From: Streptomyces sp. TLI_053
GTDB lineage: Bacteria > Actinomycetota > Actinomycetes > Streptomycetales > Streptomycetaceae
NCBI RefSeq assembly: GCF_900105395.1
Contig: NZ_LT629775.1
Coordinates: 3,180,501-3,244,500 of the forward strand
Direction of reading: 5' to 3'
DNA: 64,000 bases
Positions 20,028 through 32,484 of this stretch are shown piece after piece (position 1 is the first letter of the stretch; each line of letters opens with the position of its first letter). The translations under genes were made by a program, and so were the position numbers. The notes beneath the pieces are model-generated. The model was not told the DNA's origin. It saw only the letters and a program-made list of their open reading frames with translations, and searched no databases.

Positions 20028-20149
20028 TTCGGTTCCCCGCTCTCGGTGGTTCTGCTGTGGAGAACGCGCGTCGCGCGGGCATGCTTCCCGGCGCCACTCG
20101 GACGAGTGGGCGCGGGGCACGCCGGCTGACGGGCGGCGTCGGCCGTCAT
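20024..20149 (-). CDS. Small 41-codon ORF coupled to uvrC and rapZ
   Basis: This frame is not reported by a longer-ORF search because it begins inside the end of uvrC. Its ATG overlaps the uvrC stop as ATGA, with AGGAG five bases upstream. Its TGA overlaps the rapZ GTG start as GTGA. The product starts [16 protein letters not shown], is basic, rich in Ala/Pro/Arg/Thr, and has no membrane segment. About 80 percent of its codons end in G or C, slightly lower than in neighbours. It may be a real small protein, or a translated bridge that carries ribosomes to rapZ. I recognise no family. Confidence 0.45.
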   Translation of the reverse strand: MTADAARQPACPAPTRPSGAGKHARATRVLHSRTTESGEPK

Positions 20150-22209
20150 GGCGTCTCCTGAATGGGTACGGTCTCGGGCGCCGCGGGCGCCGGCTCGTCG
20201 GCGCCGTCCTCGATGATCTCGCCCGTGGCGGTGTTCACGGCTGGTGCGGCAGGTGTACGGGACGACAACGCCGCCGCAACGGTCTCCGCCGTCCGCCGGC
20301 CGATGCCGGGGACCGCGCAGAGTTCGTCGACGGTGGCAACCCGAAGCTTCTTGAGCGAGCCGAAGTGCTTGAGCAGCGCCTGACGGCGAGTCTCGCCGAG
20401 GCCGGGGACGGAGTCCAGTTCTCCGGCGGTGAGTCGCTTGGAACGCTTGCCGCGCTGGTAGCCGATGGCGAAGCGGTGGGCCTCGTCGCGGACCCGCTGG
20501 AGCAGGTAGAGGCCCTCGCTGCTGCGCGGGAGCACCACCGGGTCGTCCTCGCCGGGCAGCCAGACCTCCTCGAGGCGCTTGGCCAGGCCGCACAGTGCGA
20601 TGTCGTCGATGCCGAGTTCGTCCAGGGCCCGCTGGGCGGCGGCGACCTGGGGCTGCCCGCCGTCGACGACCAGCAGTTGCGGCGGGTAGGCGAAGCGGCG
20701 GGGGCGGCCGTCCTCGGCGCGGGTGGCGGTGCCGTCGGCGGCGGCGTCCGCGGCGTCCTCCGGGCCCTCCTCGGGGACGGCCCACTCGCCGGTGCGCTCG
20801 CGCTCCTGGAGGTAGCGGCGGAACCTGCGGCTGATCACCTCGTGCATCGAGCGGACGTCGTCCTGACCCTCGAAACCCTTGATCTCGAAGCGGCGGTACT
20901 CGCTCTTGCGGGCCAGGCCGTCCTCGAAGACCACCATCGAGGCGACCACGTCCTCGCCCTGGAGGTGGGAGATGTCGAAGCACTCGATCCGCAGCGGGAC
21001 GCTGTCCAGCTCCAGCGCGTCGGTGATCTCCTGCAGGGCGCGGCTGCGGGTGGTGAGGTCGGAGGCGCGCTTGGTCTTGTGCAGCGCCAGCGCCTGCTGG
21101 GCGTTGCGCTGCACGGTGGCCATGAGGTCCTTCTTGTCGCCGCGCTGCGGGATGCGCAGGTCCACCTGGGCTCCGCGCAGCCCGCCCAGCCACTCCCGGA
21201 CCGGCTCGACCGGGTCGGGCAGCGCGGGTACCAGCACCTCGCGCGGCACGCCCTCGCCGCGCTCCTCGGCGCCGACGCCGCCGTAGAGCTGCTGGAGGGC
21301 GTGCTCGACCAGTCCCGCGGTGTCGACGTCCTCGACCTTGTCGGTGACCCAGCCGCGCTGGCCCCGGACCCGGCCGCCGCGGACGTGGAAGATCTGGACG
21401 GCGGCCTCGAGTTCGTCCTCGGCGACGGCCAGCAGGTCGGCGTCGGTGGCGTCGGCGAGGACGATGGCGTTCTTCTCCATGGCCCGCTTGAGGGCGCCGA
21501 TGTCGTCGCGCAGCCGGGCCGCCTTCTCGTACTCCAGGTCGGCGGCGGCCTCCTGCATCTCGGTCTCCAGCCGGCGCAGGTAGTTGCCGGTGCGGCCGGC
21601 CATGAAGTCGCAGAAGTCCTCGGCCAGCGCCCGGTGGTCCTCCGGCGTGATCCGGCCCACGCAGGGCGCGGCGCACTTGCCGATGTAGCCGAGCAGACAG
21701 GGGCGGCCGACCTGGGCGGCGCGCTTGAAGACGCCGTTGGAGCAGGTGCGGACCGGGAAGACCCGCAGCAGCAGGTCGACGGTCTCGCGGATCGCCCAGG
21801 CGTGGCCGTAGGGCCCGAAGTAGCGCACGCCCTTGCGGTGCGCGCCGCGCATCACCTGGACCCGCGGGAACTCCTCGTTGAGGGTGACAGCGAGTTCCGG
21901 ATAGCTCTTGTCGTCCCGGTACTTGACGTTGAACCGGGGGTCGAACTCCTTGATCCAGGAGTACTCCAGCTGGAGCGCCTCGACCTCGGTGGCGACCACG
22001 GTCCACTCCACCGAGGCGGCGGTGGTGACCATGGTCGCGGTGCGCGGGTGCAGTCCGGCGAGGTCCTGGAAGTAGGAGGACAGCCGGGGCCGGAGGCTCT
22101 TGGCCTTGCCCACGTAGATGACCCGCCCGTGGGCGTCGCGGAACTTGTAGACACCGGGCGAGGTCGGGATCGCCCCCGGCGCCGGACGGTAGGTGGACGG
22201 GTCAGCCAT
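20146..22209 (-). CDS. uvrC: Excinuclease ABC subunit C
   Basis: 687 aa. UvrC makes the dual incisions in nucleotide excision repair after UvrA and UvrB mark the damage. The GIY-YIG domain is at the N-terminus (GVYKF and [18 protein letters not shown]). The UVR motif that contacts UvrB is near residues 200-235. The RNase H-like endonuclease core has [11 protein letters not shown] and VVDGGQPQ. Two helix-hairpin-helix motifs close the protein ([11 protein letters not shown] and [12 protein letters not shown]). A 35-residue acidic tail follows. The ATG at 22209 lies 51 bases past the Rieske gene. Confidence 0.96.
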   Translation of the reverse strand: MADPSTYRPAPGAIPTSPGVYKFRDAHGRVIYVGKAKSLRPRLSSYFQDLAGLHPRTATMVTTAASVEWTVVATEVEALQLEYSWIKEFDPRFNVKYRDDKSYPELAVTLNEEFPRVQVMRGAHRKGVRYFGPYGHAWAIRETVDLLLRVFPVRTCSNGVFKRAAQVGRPCLLGYIGKCAAPCVGRITPEDHRALAEDFCDFMAGRTGNYLRRLETEMQEAAADLEYEKAARLRDDIGALKRAMEKNAIVLADATDADLLAVAEDELEAAVQIFHVRGGRVRGQRGWVTDKVEDVDTAGLVEHALQQLYGGVGAEERGEGVPREVLVPALPDPVEPVREWLGGLRGAQVDLRIPQRGDKKDLMATVQRNAQQALALHKTKRASDLTTRSRALQEITDALELDSVPLRIECFDISHLQGEDVVASMVVFEDGLARKSEYRRFEIKGFEGQDDVRSMHEVISRRFRRYLQERERTGEWAVPEEGPEDAADAAADGTATRAEDGRPRRFAYPPQLLVVDGGQPQVAAAQRALDELGIDDIALCGLAKRLEEVWLPGEDDPVVLPRSSEGLYLLQRVRDEAHRFAIGYQRGKRSKRLTAGELDSVPGLGETRRQALLKHFGSLKKLRVATVDELCAVPGIGRRTAETVAAALSSRTPAAPAVNTATGEIIEDGADEPAPAAPETVPIQETP

Positions 22210-22260
22210 GGGTCCACCGTACCGACTCGGGCCGGGGGCGCGTGCGGGAGATCAACTGCT

Positions 22261-22695
22261 TCAGCGCGGGGTCACCTTGAGGTTGCCGCCCTCGACCGCC
22301 ACGTCGTACGCGGGCAGCGGGGTCGGGGCCGGGCCGTCCAGCACGGCGCCGTCGGTGATGCCGAACAGGCTGCCGTGACAGGGGCATTGGATCTTCTGGT
22401 TCTTGACCTGGTCGACGATGCAGCCGGCGTGGGTGCACTTGGCGCTGAACGCCTTGTACTGGCCCTCGGCGGGCTGGGTGACGACGATCTTCTTCTCGCG
22501 GAAGACGGTGCCGCCGCCGACCGGGACGCCGGAGGCCGGGCCGAGGTCGACCGGGGTCTTGGCGGCGGAGTCGGAGCCGGAGGAGGCCGAGGAGCAGCCG
22601 GTGACGGCGACGGTGCCGCCGGCGGCGAGAACGGCCGCGGCTCCGCAGAGCAGGGTGCGGCGGGAGGGGGCGGGGCTCTCGGGGGCCTCGGACAT
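22261..22695 (-). CDS. Rieske (2Fe-2S) protein, Tat-exported lipoprotein
   Basis: 144 aa. The N-terminus carries a Tat-type signal (PSRRTLLCGAAAVLAAGG) that runs into a lipobox-like VTGC, so the mature protein is probably a lipoprotein on the outer face of the membrane. The Rieske cluster ligands are in CTHAGC and CPCHGS, and the C-terminal PLPAYDVAVEGGNLKVT is the family end. Such small Rieske proteins are common in streptomycetes, and their redox partner is usually unknown. The ATG has AGGAGC upstream. It is followed by uvrC on the same strand, though no functional link is evident. Confidence 0.92.
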   Translation of the reverse strand: MSEAPESPAPSRRTLLCGAAAVLAAGGTVAVTGCSSASSGSDSAAKTPVDLGPASGVPVGGGTVFREKKIVVTQPAEGQYKAFSAKCTHAGCIVDQVKNQKIQCPCHGSLFGITDGAVLDGPAPTPLPAYDVAVEGGNLKVTPR

Positions 22696-22771
22696 GAGGG
22701 TGCTCCTGGTTTCGGCGGCGGCGTTCGGCGGCGGCTTCGCGGCTGCGGGCCGCCCGGAATTCTATGCGGCC

Positions 22772-22813
22772 CGCCTCCGCCCGCCCCCGGGGTGCCGGGG
22801 GCGGGCGGAGGCG
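22772..22813 (-). terminator. Terminator after uvrA
   Basis: Perfect 19-bp arms (22772-22790 and 22795-22813) with a GGTG loop, 18 bases past the uvrA stop. It separates uvrA from the Rieske-uvrC run. Confidence 0.92.
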
Positions 22814-22831
22814 GGCGGCGACGCCCGTCCG

Positions 22832-25744
<2,913 letters not shown>

Positions 25745-26012
25745 TGCTTCTGGCGCCTTTCTCCGGGACGAGAGGGCTGGGTGACGAGGGGTGTACTTCT
25801 TCCAGGATGCGGCAGCCAGCCTACTAGCTCACGCGTTCGATTATCGAGCTCGTCCAGCCGGGTCCACCCGAACGAGTGAGGACGATGCGCGGAGTCTTGA
25901 CGCGGGGGCCGAAAAGTCCCTGCTCGGCGGCGGGCGACGGCGGTAGCGTCGCCTGGTCAACGAGCGAAGCCCCCTCGGGGCAACGCCCCGCCCCGCACCG
26001 AAGGCCGAATCG

Positions 26013-26783
26013 ATGACCGACGCACAGACCGACCCGCGGACCGAGCCCGCCGCTTCCCCCTCCTCCGTCGCTGCCCGGCACCTGGCCGAGGTCGAGGAGA
26101 GCACCCGCCGACTGCTGCGGACCGTCGCCGGGATCGCGGCGGAGGCCGTCGCCGGGCCCTCCGCGCTGCCCGGCTGGACCCGCGGCCACGTGCTCGCCCA
26201 CCTCGCCCGCAACGCCGACTCGCTGGTCAACCTGCTGGACGGCGCCCGCACCGGCACCGACATCCCGCAGTACCCGAGCGAGGAGGCCCGGGACCGGGGC
26301 ATCGAGGACGGCGCACCCCGCCCGGTCGACGAGCAGCTCGCCGACCTGCGCGCCTCCGACGCCCGTTTCGGAGCGGCGGCCGCGCTGCTGCCGGACGAGG
26401 CCTGGGCCGCCGAGGTCCGGCACCGCAGCGGCGCCGTCTTCCCGGCCGCGGAGATCCCCTGGAAGCGGCTCGCGGAGGTCGAGTACCACCACGTCGACCT
26501 GGACGCCGGCTACACCCCCGAGCACTGGCCGGAGGAGTTCGCCACCGCCGAGTACCGCCGGCTCGCCGAGAAGCTGGCCGGGCCGGCCGGCGCCGGGCTG
26601 CCCGCCGTCGAGCTGCTGGCCGAGGACACCGCCGAATGCTCCGTGATCGGCGCCGGCGCCCCCGCACTGACCGTCGAGGGCCCCGTCCGCGCCCTGCTCG
26701 CCTGGCTCTCCGGCCGGGCCGACGGCGCCGGCCTGCGCCGCACCCCCGGCACCGACCTGCCGGTCCTCCCCCCGTTGGGCTGA
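26013..26783 (+). CDS. Maleylpyruvate isomerase family mycothiol-dependent enzyme
   Basis: 256 aa. The N-terminal half is the DinB-like MDMPI metal-binding domain, seen in LPGWTRGHVLAHLARNADSLVNLL near residue 50, and it includes the conserved His of HVLAHLARN. The metal is completed by the downstream EVEYHHVDLDAGY motif. The C-terminal half resembles the MDMPI C-terminal domain. Such proteins use mycothiol, the main thiol of actinomycetes, for isomerase or transferase reactions; the substrate here is unknown. The ATG start is plausible. The metallo-hydrolase gene follows after 57 bases on the same strand, and the pair may act on thiol adducts. Confidence 0.88.
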   Translation: MTDAQTDPRTEPAASPSSVAARHLAEVEESTRRLLRTVAGIAAEAVAGPSALPGWTRGHVLAHLARNADSLVNLLDGARTGTDIPQYPSEEARDRGIEDGAPRPVDEQLADLRASDARFGAAAALLPDEAWAAEVRHRSGAVFPAAEIPWKRLAEVEYHHVDLDAGYTPEHWPEEFATAEYRRLAEKLAGPAGAGLPAVELLAEDTAECSVIGAGAPALTVEGPVRALLAWLSGRADGAGLRRTPGTDLPVLPPLG

Positions 26784-26840
26784 GCCCCCTCGCAGGCGCG
26801 AGGATGGCCCTGACCCTGTAGCCCGACAAGGAGCGGACGG

Positions 26841-27494
26841 ATGACGTACCACGGAGCGGTCAAGGTCGGCGGGCCGCCGGACGTGCGCGAGCTGGCGCAC
26901 CTGATCATCACCAAGGTGGCGGTCGGCCCCCACGACAACAACGCCTACCTGCTGCGCTGCCGCGACACCGACGAGCAGCTGCTGATCGACGCGGCGGCCG
27001 AGGCGCCGGTGCTGCTGGAGACGGTCGGCGAGCGGCTGGCCACCGTGGTCACCACCCACCGCCACCACGACCACTGGGGTGCGCTGGCCGAGGTGGTCGC
27101 CGCCACCGGCGCGCGCACCGCGGCGGGCGAGCACGACGCCGAGGGCATCGACGTCCCGACCGCGCTGCCGCTGGCGGACGGCGACACCCTCGCGGTGGGC
27201 CGCTGCGAGCTCACCGTCCGGCACCTGGTCGGCCACACCCCCGGCGCGATCGTGCTGGTCTACGACGACCCGGTGGGCCACCAGCACGTGTTCACCGGCG
27301 ACTGCCTCTTCCCCGGCGGCATCGGCAACACCTGGGGCGACAAGGACGCCTTCGCGAGCCTGTTCCGGGACGTCACCGGGAAGATCTTCGACGTGCTGCC
27401 GGACGAGGCCTGGGTCTACCCCGGCCACGGCGACGACACCACGCTCGGCGCGGAGCGCCCGCACCTCGCGGAGTGGCGCGAGCGCGGCTGGTAG
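26841..27494 (+). CDS. MBL-fold metallo-hydrolase, glyoxalase II-like
   Basis: 217 aa. The zinc motifs are complete: THRHHDHWG (HxHxDH), the His in VGHTPGAIV, the bridging Asp in FTGDCLFPGG, and the last His in YPGHGDD. The protein is short, soluble and close to the glyoxalase II and thioesterase-like group. With the mycothiol-type enzyme upstream, a role in breaking a thioester or mycothiol conjugate is reasonable but inferred. The ATG at 26841 has AAGGAGCGGACGG upstream. A strong terminator follows. Confidence 0.9.
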   Translation: MTYHGAVKVGGPPDVRELAHLIITKVAVGPHDNNAYLLRCRDTDEQLLIDAAAEAPVLLETVGERLATVVTTHRHHDHWGALAEVVAATGARTAAGEHDAEGIDVPTALPLADGDTLAVGRCELTVRHLVGHTPGAIVLVYDDPVGHQHVFTGDCLFPGGIGNTWGDKDAFASLFRDVTGKIFDVLPDEAWVYPGHGDDTTLGAERPHLAEWRERGW

Positions 27495-27511
27495 ACCCCG
27501 GCCACGAACAG

Positions 27512-27550
27512 GGGCGGGCCCGCGACCACTGCTCGGTCGCGGGCCCGCCC
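27512..27550. terminator. Bidirectional terminator between the metallo-hydrolase gene and terC
   Basis: Perfect 16-bp arms (27512-27527 and 27535-27550) with a 7-base loop, between converging stop codons. Confidence 0.92.
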
Positions 27551-27568
27551 GGTTCACGGAGAGGTGCG

Positions 27569-28570
27569 TCAGGCGTCCAGCTTCTCCGGCTCGCCCCGGC
27601 CGCCCTGCTCCGCCTGCTCGGCCAGGGCCGCCTTCTTGGAGGCCATCAGGCTGGTCACGGTGGTCACGGCGAGCACCACCACGATGAAGCCCAGCGAGAA
27701 CGGGATGCCGATCTCCGGCACGTGCACACCCTGCTCGTGCAGCGCGTGCAGCACCAGCTTCACGCCGATGAAGCCCAGGATGACCGACAGGCCGTACGAC
27801 AGGTGGACCAGCTTCTTCAGCAGGCCGCCGATCAGGAAGTACAGCTGGCGCAGGCCCATCAGGGCGAAGGCGTTGGCGGTGAAGACGATGTACGGGTCCT
27901 GGGTCAGGCCGAAGATCGCCGGGATCGAGTCCAGCGCGAACAGGACGTCGGTGGTGCCGATCGCCAGCATGACGATCAGCATCGGGGTCATCAGCCGGCG
28001 GCCGTTCTCCCTGATGAAGAGCTTGGTGCCGTGGTACTTGTCGGTCGACGGGAAGCGCTGCTCGATCGACTTGAGCAGGCGGTTCTCCTCGAACTCCTCG
28101 TCCTCCTCGTCGGCCCGCGCCTCCTTGATCAGCTTCCAGGCCGTCCAGATCAGGAAGCCGCCGAAGATGAAGAAGACCCAGGAGAACTGGGCGACCAGCG
28201 CGGCACCGCCGGCGATGAAGACCGCCCGCAGCACCAGGGCGATGATCACACCGAACATCAGCACACGCTGCTGGTAGATCCTGGGCACCGCGAACTTGCC
28301 CATGATCAGGATGAAGACGAACAGGTTGTCGACACTGAGCGACTTCTCGGTGATGTAGCCGGCGAAGAACTCACCGGCCGGCGTCGCGCCGGAGTGCCAC
28401 CAGAGGAAACCGCCGAAGATCACCGCCAGCACGACCCAGACCGTGGTCCAGATGCCGGCTTCCTTGATCGAGACCTCGTGCGGCTTGCGCCCGCCGATGA
28501 AGAAATCGGCCACGACCAGTGCCAACAGCACCACGATCGTGCCGACCCACAAACTTACGGAAACGTCCAC
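27569..28570 (-). CDS. terC: TerC family integral membrane protein (probable Mn2+ exporter)
   Basis: 333 aa with about nine membrane helices. The TerC hallmarks are the acidic segments ADFFIGGRKPHEVS near the N-terminus, EKSLSVDNLFVF, and GTTDVLFALDSIPAIFGL, where the membrane Asp residues are thought to handle metal. TerC-type proteins such as Alx and MeeF export manganese or load exported metalloenzymes. The GTG at 28570 has GGAG five bases upstream, and that site lies inside a candidate riboswitch (28571-28735). This supports the manganese assignment. The TerD-family gene upstream on the same strand belongs to the same tellurium-resistance gene set. Confidence 0.92.
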   Translation of the reverse strand: MDVSVSLWVGTIVVLLALVVADFFIGGRKPHEVSIKEAGIWTTVWVVLAVIFGGFLWWHSGATPAGEFFAGYITEKSLSVDNLFVFILIMGKFAVPRIYQQRVLMFGVIIALVLRAVFIAGGAALVAQFSWVFFIFGGFLIWTAWKLIKEARADEEDEEFEENRLLKSIEQRFPSTDKYHGTKLFIRENGRRLMTPMLIVMLAIGTTDVLFALDSIPAIFGLTQDPYIVFTANAFALMGLRQLYFLIGGLLKKLVHLSYGLSVILGFIGVKLVLHALHEQGVHVPEIGIPFSLGFIVVVLAVTTVTSLMASKKAALAEQAEQGGRGEPEKLDA

Positions 28571-28735
28571 TACTGCTCCTCCGGCAGGTAGGCGAGACAG
28601 TCATCGTCACTGCCGGAGGTCTCTTCCGCCCGTCGGACGCGCGACCGCGCACCCGTGGACCAGCGCCCCGGGATGCCGTGACAGGCATCCGTGATGACGG
28701 GGACGACTGCGAGGGAATACTCCCCTCCGCTGCAA
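28571..28735 (-). promoter_or_regulatory. Candidate yybP-ykoY manganese riboswitch controlling terC
   Basis: The minus-strand leader reads GCGGAGGGGAGTA (28730-28718), the conserved 5' start of the yybP-ykoY aptamer. The outer stem P1 pairs CGGAGG (28729-28724) with CCTCCG (28619-28614), with the expected purine-rich AAGAGA before the 3' strand. An inner CCCCG/CGGGG stem leads to a 7-bp hairpin with arms in 28671-28690. The 3' P1 strand is also part of CCTCCGGCAG (28619-28610), which is fully complementary to CTGCCGGAGG (28587-28578), the segment that contains the terC ribosome binding site. Aptamer folding and sequestering of the binding site therefore exclude each other. This suggests a translational ON switch. 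Confidence 0.75.
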
Positions 28736-28782
28736 GAAGGGTAACAGCACTCCCAAAGAAAGGTAAAGAAGGTAAAGAACCG

Positions 28783-29364
28783 TCAGAGGAACGGCTCGAT
28801 GGCCGGCAGCAGGTCCTGGAAGGAACGGCCCTTCGCCGGGGCGCCGATCGCCTGCATCTCCCAGCCTCCGGAGCCGTCCCGGAACACCTTCGCCATGATC
28901 TGCCCGGTGTGCGGACCGCCGCCGGTCAGGTCGTAGCGGGCCAGCTCCAGCCCGGTCGCCTCGTCCACCAGCCGGCAGTGCGCGTTCTGCACCTCGGCGA
29001 AGGTCTGTCCGGTGTAGGAGCTGACCGTGAACACCACCTGGGTGATGTGCGGCGGCACGTGCGCCAGGTCCACCAGGATCGCCTCGTCGTCCTCCCCCAC
29101 CCCGGAGCCGCCGACCAGGTTGTCCCCGGTGTGCCGGACCGAGCCGTCGGAACTCTCCAGGTGCTGGAAGAAGACCACGTCCGACGGGGTCCGCTCGGCG
29201 TACAGCAGCGCCGAGGCGTCCAGGTCGATCTGCCGCGTCCGGCTGCCGAACAGCCCCCGCCGGGGCGCCGCCCGCCAGCCCAGGCCCATCCGGACCACGG
29301 TGAGCGTCTCCCCCGGGCCCTTCTGCAGACTGACCCGCTGCCCCTTGGCCAGGTTCACCGACAC
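28783..29364 (-). CDS. TerD family protein (tellurium resistance, cAMP-binding-like)
   Basis: 193 aa. The family start is VSVNLAKGQRVSLQKGPGETL. The calcium-site region appears as LFGSRTRQIDLDASALLY, then VFFQHLESSDGSVRHTGDNL and the acidic GVGEDDEAILVDL. TerD proteins bind calcium and are soluble. They usually occur in several copies in streptomycetes and affect stress response and development. The GTG at 29364 has AGAGAGGAC upstream; an in-frame GTG six bases on is an alternative. It is followed on the same strand by the terC riboswitch region, so terC probably has its own leader transcript. Confidence 0.9.
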   Translation of the reverse strand: MSVNLAKGQRVSLQKGPGETLTVVRMGLGWRAAPRRGLFGSRTRQIDLDASALLYAERTPSDVVFFQHLESSDGSVRHTGDNLVGGSGVGEDDEAILVDLAHVPPHITQVVFTVSSYTGQTFAEVQNAHCRLVDEATGLELARYDLTGGGPHTGQIMAKVFRDGSGGWEMQAIGAPAKGRSFQDLLPAIEPFL

Positions 29365-29601
29365 GGCGGTTGTCCTCTCTGCCCAGCCGCACGGGATCCC
29401 CGCGCCGGCTCCACGGTGGAACACCCCGTTGCCGTCCCCCGGCTGAGGCCCCCTCTTACCGGCCGCCCGACAAGGGCCGCACCGCGGACCAGCCTAGGCC
29501 CTTTCGTCCACGCCTTTTCCGCCGTGTACCCCCTCACCGGGGCGACGACGCACCGGCGGGCGCGGCCGGGCGGAGAACCGGCCACGCCCCGCGGTCGGCC
29601 G

Positions 29602-31704
29602 CTACGCGATACCGGCCTCCCGCATCTGCCGCAGCTCCCGCTTCAGCTCCTTGACCTCGTCGCGCAGCCGGGCCGCGACCTCGAACTGCAGGTCGGTCGC
29701 GGCGGCGTGCATCCGCTCGGTCATCGACTGGATCAGCTCGGCCAGCTCCGCGGCCGGCATCGACTTCGCCGGCTTGCGGTCGGCACCCAGGGCCGGCACC
29801 GGCGCCTTGCCCTTGGCGCCCTTGCCGCCGGGCGCGCGGTACCCGGTGGACAGCAGTTCGTCGGTGTCGACGTCCTCGCGGGCGAGGGTGTCCAGGATGT
29901 CGCCGATCTTCTTGCGCAGCGGCTGCGGGTCGATCCCGTGCTTCTTGTTGTACGCCTGCTGGACCTCCCGGCGGCGGTTGGTCTCGTCGATGGCCTTCTC
30001 CATCGCCGGGGTGATCCGGTCCGCGTACATGTGGACCTGGCCGGAGACGTTGCGGGCTGCGCGGCCGATGGTCTGGATCAGCGAGGTGCCGGAGCGCAGG
30101 AAGCCCTCCTTGTCCGCGTCCAGGATCGCCACCAGCGACACCTCGGGCAGGTCCAGCCCCTCGCGGAGCAGGTTGATGCCCACCAGCACGTCGTACTCGC
30201 CGGCCCGCAGCTCCCGCAGCAGCTCGACCCGGCGCAGCGTGTCGATGTCGCTGTGCAGGTAACGGACCCGGATGTCCAGGCCGAGCATGTAGTCGGTGAG
30301 GTCCTCGGACATCTTCTTGGTGAGCGTGGTGACCAGGACCCGCTCGTCCTTCTCCACCCGCTTGCGGACCTCGTGCACCAGGTCGTCGATCTGGCCCTCG
30401 GTCGGCTTGACGATCACCTCGGGGTCGATCAGGCCGGTCGGGCGGATGATCTGCTCGACCTGGCCGTCGCCCCGGGAGAGCTCGAACTTGCCCGGGGTCG
30501 CCGACAGGTAGACGGTCTGGCCGATCCGCTCCAGGAACTCCTCCCACTTCAGCGGGCGGTTGTCCATCGCCGAGGGCAGCCGGAAACCGTGCTCCACCAG
30601 GGTCCGCTTGCGCGAGGCGTCACCCTCGTACATGGCGCCGATCTGCGGCACGGTGACGTGGGACTCGTCGATGACCAGGAGGAAGTCCTCCGGGAAGTAG
30701 TCCAGCAGGGTGTTCGGCGGGGAGCCCGGCTCGCGGCCGTCGAAGTGCATCGAGTAGTTCTCGACCCCGGAGCAGGTGCCGATCTGGCGCAGCATCTCGA
30801 TGTCGTAGGTGGTGCGCATGCGCAGCCGCTGGGCCTCCAGCAGCTTGCCCTGCTTCTCCATCCTGGCGAGGGTCTGCTCCAGCTCCTTCTCGATGTCGGT
30901 GACCGCGCGCTCCATCCGCTCCGGACCCGCCACGTAGTGCGAGGCCGGGAAGACGTACACGGAGTCGTCCTGGCTGATGATCTCGCCGGTGAGCGGGTGC
31001 AGCGTGTACAGCGCCTCGATCTCGTCGCCGAACATCTCGATCCGGACGGCCAGCTCCTCGTACACCGGGAAGATCTCGATGGTGTCGCCGCGGACCCGGA
31101 AGGTGCCGCGGCTGAAGGCCAGGTCGTTGCGGGTGTACTGGATGTCGACGAAGCGGCGCAGCAGCACGTCCCGGTCGATCTCCTCGCCGACCTTCAGCCG
31201 CACCATCCGGTCCACGTACTCCTGCGGGGTGCCGAGGCCGTAGATGCAGGAGACGGACGCGACCACGACCACGTCCCGGCGGGTGAGCAGCGAGTTGGTC
31301 GCCGAGTGGCGCAGCCGCTCGACCTCCTCGTTGATCGAGGAGTCCTTCTCGATGTAGGTGTCCGTCTGCGGGACGTACGCCTCGGGCTGGTAGTAGTCGT
31401 AGTACGAGACGAAGTACTCGACCGCGTTGTTGGGCAGCAGCTCGCGGAACTCGTTCGCCAGCTGGGCCGCCAGCGTCTTGTTCGGCGCCATCACCAGGGT
31501 GGGCCGCTGCAGCTTCTCGATCATCCAGGCCGTGGTGGCCGACTTGCCGGTACCGGTGGCACCGAGCAGGACGACGTCCTTCTCCCCGCCGCGGATCCGC
31601 CGCTCCAGCTCGGCGATCGCCGCCGGCTGGTCACCGTTGGGCTGGTAGGGACTGACGACCTCGAAGGGCGCCACTGACCGCTCAATACTCGTGATGGGTC
31701 GCAC
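29602..31704 (-). CDS. uvrB: Excinuclease ABC subunit B
   Basis: 700 aa helicase-like subunit that verifies DNA damage and recruits UvrC. The Walker A motif is [16 protein letters not shown] near residue 37. The damage-probing beta-hairpin region is [20 protein letters not shown], and the DEAD-type box appears as [11 protein letters not shown]. Motif VI is QTIGRAARN. The C-terminal UVR helix ([20 protein letters not shown]) is intact and binds UvrC. The GTG at 31704 gives the family start [20 protein letters not shown]; its binding site is weak. uvrA, uvrB and uvrC all lie within 12 kb here. Confidence 0.97.
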   Translation of the reverse strand: MRPITSIERSVAPFEVVSPYQPNGDQPAAIAELERRIRGGEKDVVLLGATGTGKSATTAWMIEKLQRPTLVMAPNKTLAAQLANEFRELLPNNAVEYFVSYYDYYQPEAYVPQTDTYIEKDSSINEEVERLRHSATNSLLTRRDVVVVASVSCIYGLGTPQEYVDRMVRLKVGEEIDRDVLLRRFVDIQYTRNDLAFSRGTFRVRGDTIEIFPVYEELAVRIEMFGDEIEALYTLHPLTGEIISQDDSVYVFPASHYVAGPERMERAVTDIEKELEQTLARMEKQGKLLEAQRLRMRTTYDIEMLRQIGTCSGVENYSMHFDGREPGSPPNTLLDYFPEDFLLVIDESHVTVPQIGAMYEGDASRKRTLVEHGFRLPSAMDNRPLKWEEFLERIGQTVYLSATPGKFELSRGDGQVEQIIRPTGLIDPEVIVKPTEGQIDDLVHEVRKRVEKDERVLVTTLTKKMSEDLTDYMLGLDIRVRYLHSDIDTLRRVELLRELRAGEYDVLVGINLLREGLDLPEVSLVAILDADKEGFLRSGTSLIQTIGRAARNVSGQVHMYADRITPAMEKAIDETNRRREVQQAYNKKHGIDPQPLRKKIGDILDTLAREDVDTDELLSTGYRAPGGKGAKGKAPVPALGADRKPAKSMPAAELAELIQSMTERMHAAATDLQFEVAARLRDEVKELKRELRQMREAGIA

Positions 31705-31748
31705 GCCACCACCGTACGACCCACCACCGACAAGCGGAGACCGTTCAC

Positions 31749-32057
31749 TCAGGCCGCGTGGGCCTCGAACCTGATGGCGGGGTCTCCGGAAGGGTCGATG
31801 CGGACTGCGGAGTCGAAGGCGGCGGCCAGTCGTTCGATCAACGGCAGGGTGGGATCCACCCCGCTCTCCTCGATGCTCTCGACGATCGCTTCGTCCAGTC
31901 CGGCCCGCTCGGCGAGCTCGGCGGCGGTCCACCCGAGCACCGACCGGCGGGTGTGCACGGCCTCGGCCAGTGCCATTCGCCGCCCGGCCGCCCGGTATTC
32001 CTCGGTCTCCCGGTGCTCCGGCGGCACGACCCAGCGGGTGTGGTAGCCGCTGCTCAT
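31749..32057 (-). CDS. XRE-family antitoxin (HigA-like)
   Basis: 102 aa. A helix-turn-helix domain is visible at about residues 38-90: [20 protein letters not shown], followed by [13 protein letters not shown]. The N-terminal segment is rich in Arg and Glu and probably contacts the toxin. The ATG at 32057 overlaps the stop of the toxin gene as ATGA. The order toxin first, antitoxin second, is typical of higBA. The antitoxin probably represses its own promoter upstream of the toxin. It could also act as a plain regulator if the toxin were inactive. Confidence 0.82.
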   Translation of the reverse strand: MSSGYHTRWVVPPEHRETEEYRAAGRRMALAEAVHTRRSVLGWTAAELAERAGLDEAIVESIEESGVDPTLPLIERLAAAFDSAVRIDPSGDPAIRFEAHAA

Positions 32058-32428
32058 CGCTCCTCCTCGTCCCTGTCGTAGACCTGGTGGTCGCCCGCGG
32101 GGCGATGCTCGGCCTCGCACAGCTTCTGGGCCCGGTGCGCCCGTCCCACCTCGTCGCTCTCGCGGTTCCTAGTCTTGCGGAAGACGGTCAGAAGCACAGC
32201 CCGCCGGGCTGGGGCGAGCCAGTAGGTGATCCGCATCGGCCCGATCCGCAGTTCCCGCACCGGGCCGCCGAGGTGGCTGGCCAGCGGGAACGGCAGCAGC
32301 TCCCCGTCGTCGGCCAGTCGGTCGGCAGCGCGTTCCGCTGCCCGGTACTCCGCGATCGAGCAGGTGCGCAGCCAAGCGCGCACCTCGGGCTCGATCTCGA
32401 TCGTCCAGGCCTGCCGGTCGCCGGTCAC
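32054..32428 (-). CDS. RelE/HigB-like toxin
   Basis: 124 aa. The middle has the typical RelE-superfamily core: [19 protein letters not shown], then [16 protein letters not shown], with the basic residues expected of a ribosome-dependent mRNA interferase. The length and its place before an XRE gene with a four-base overlap support a HigB-type toxin. The GTG start has GGAGGGGGAG upstream, a strong site. The C-terminus is longer and more acidic than in small RelE toxins. Activity is inferred from family resemblance. Confidence 0.8.
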   Translation of the reverse strand: MTGDRQAWTIEIEPEVRAWLRTCSIAEYRAAERAADRLADDGELLPFPLASHLGGPVRELRIGPMRITYWLAPARRAVLLTVFRKTRNRESDEVGRAHRAQKLCEAEHRPAGDHQVYDRDEEER

Positions 32429-32484
32429 TTGCTCCCCCTCCGCTCCGCAGGGAGCAACGCCCGACCGGCGCGGAGGTCACGCTG

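Noticed and set aside
25745..26012. A LexA/SOS box upstream of uvrA
   Set aside because: TCGATTATCGA and a single TCGAAC half-site are present, but no second half-site at the right spacing was found.
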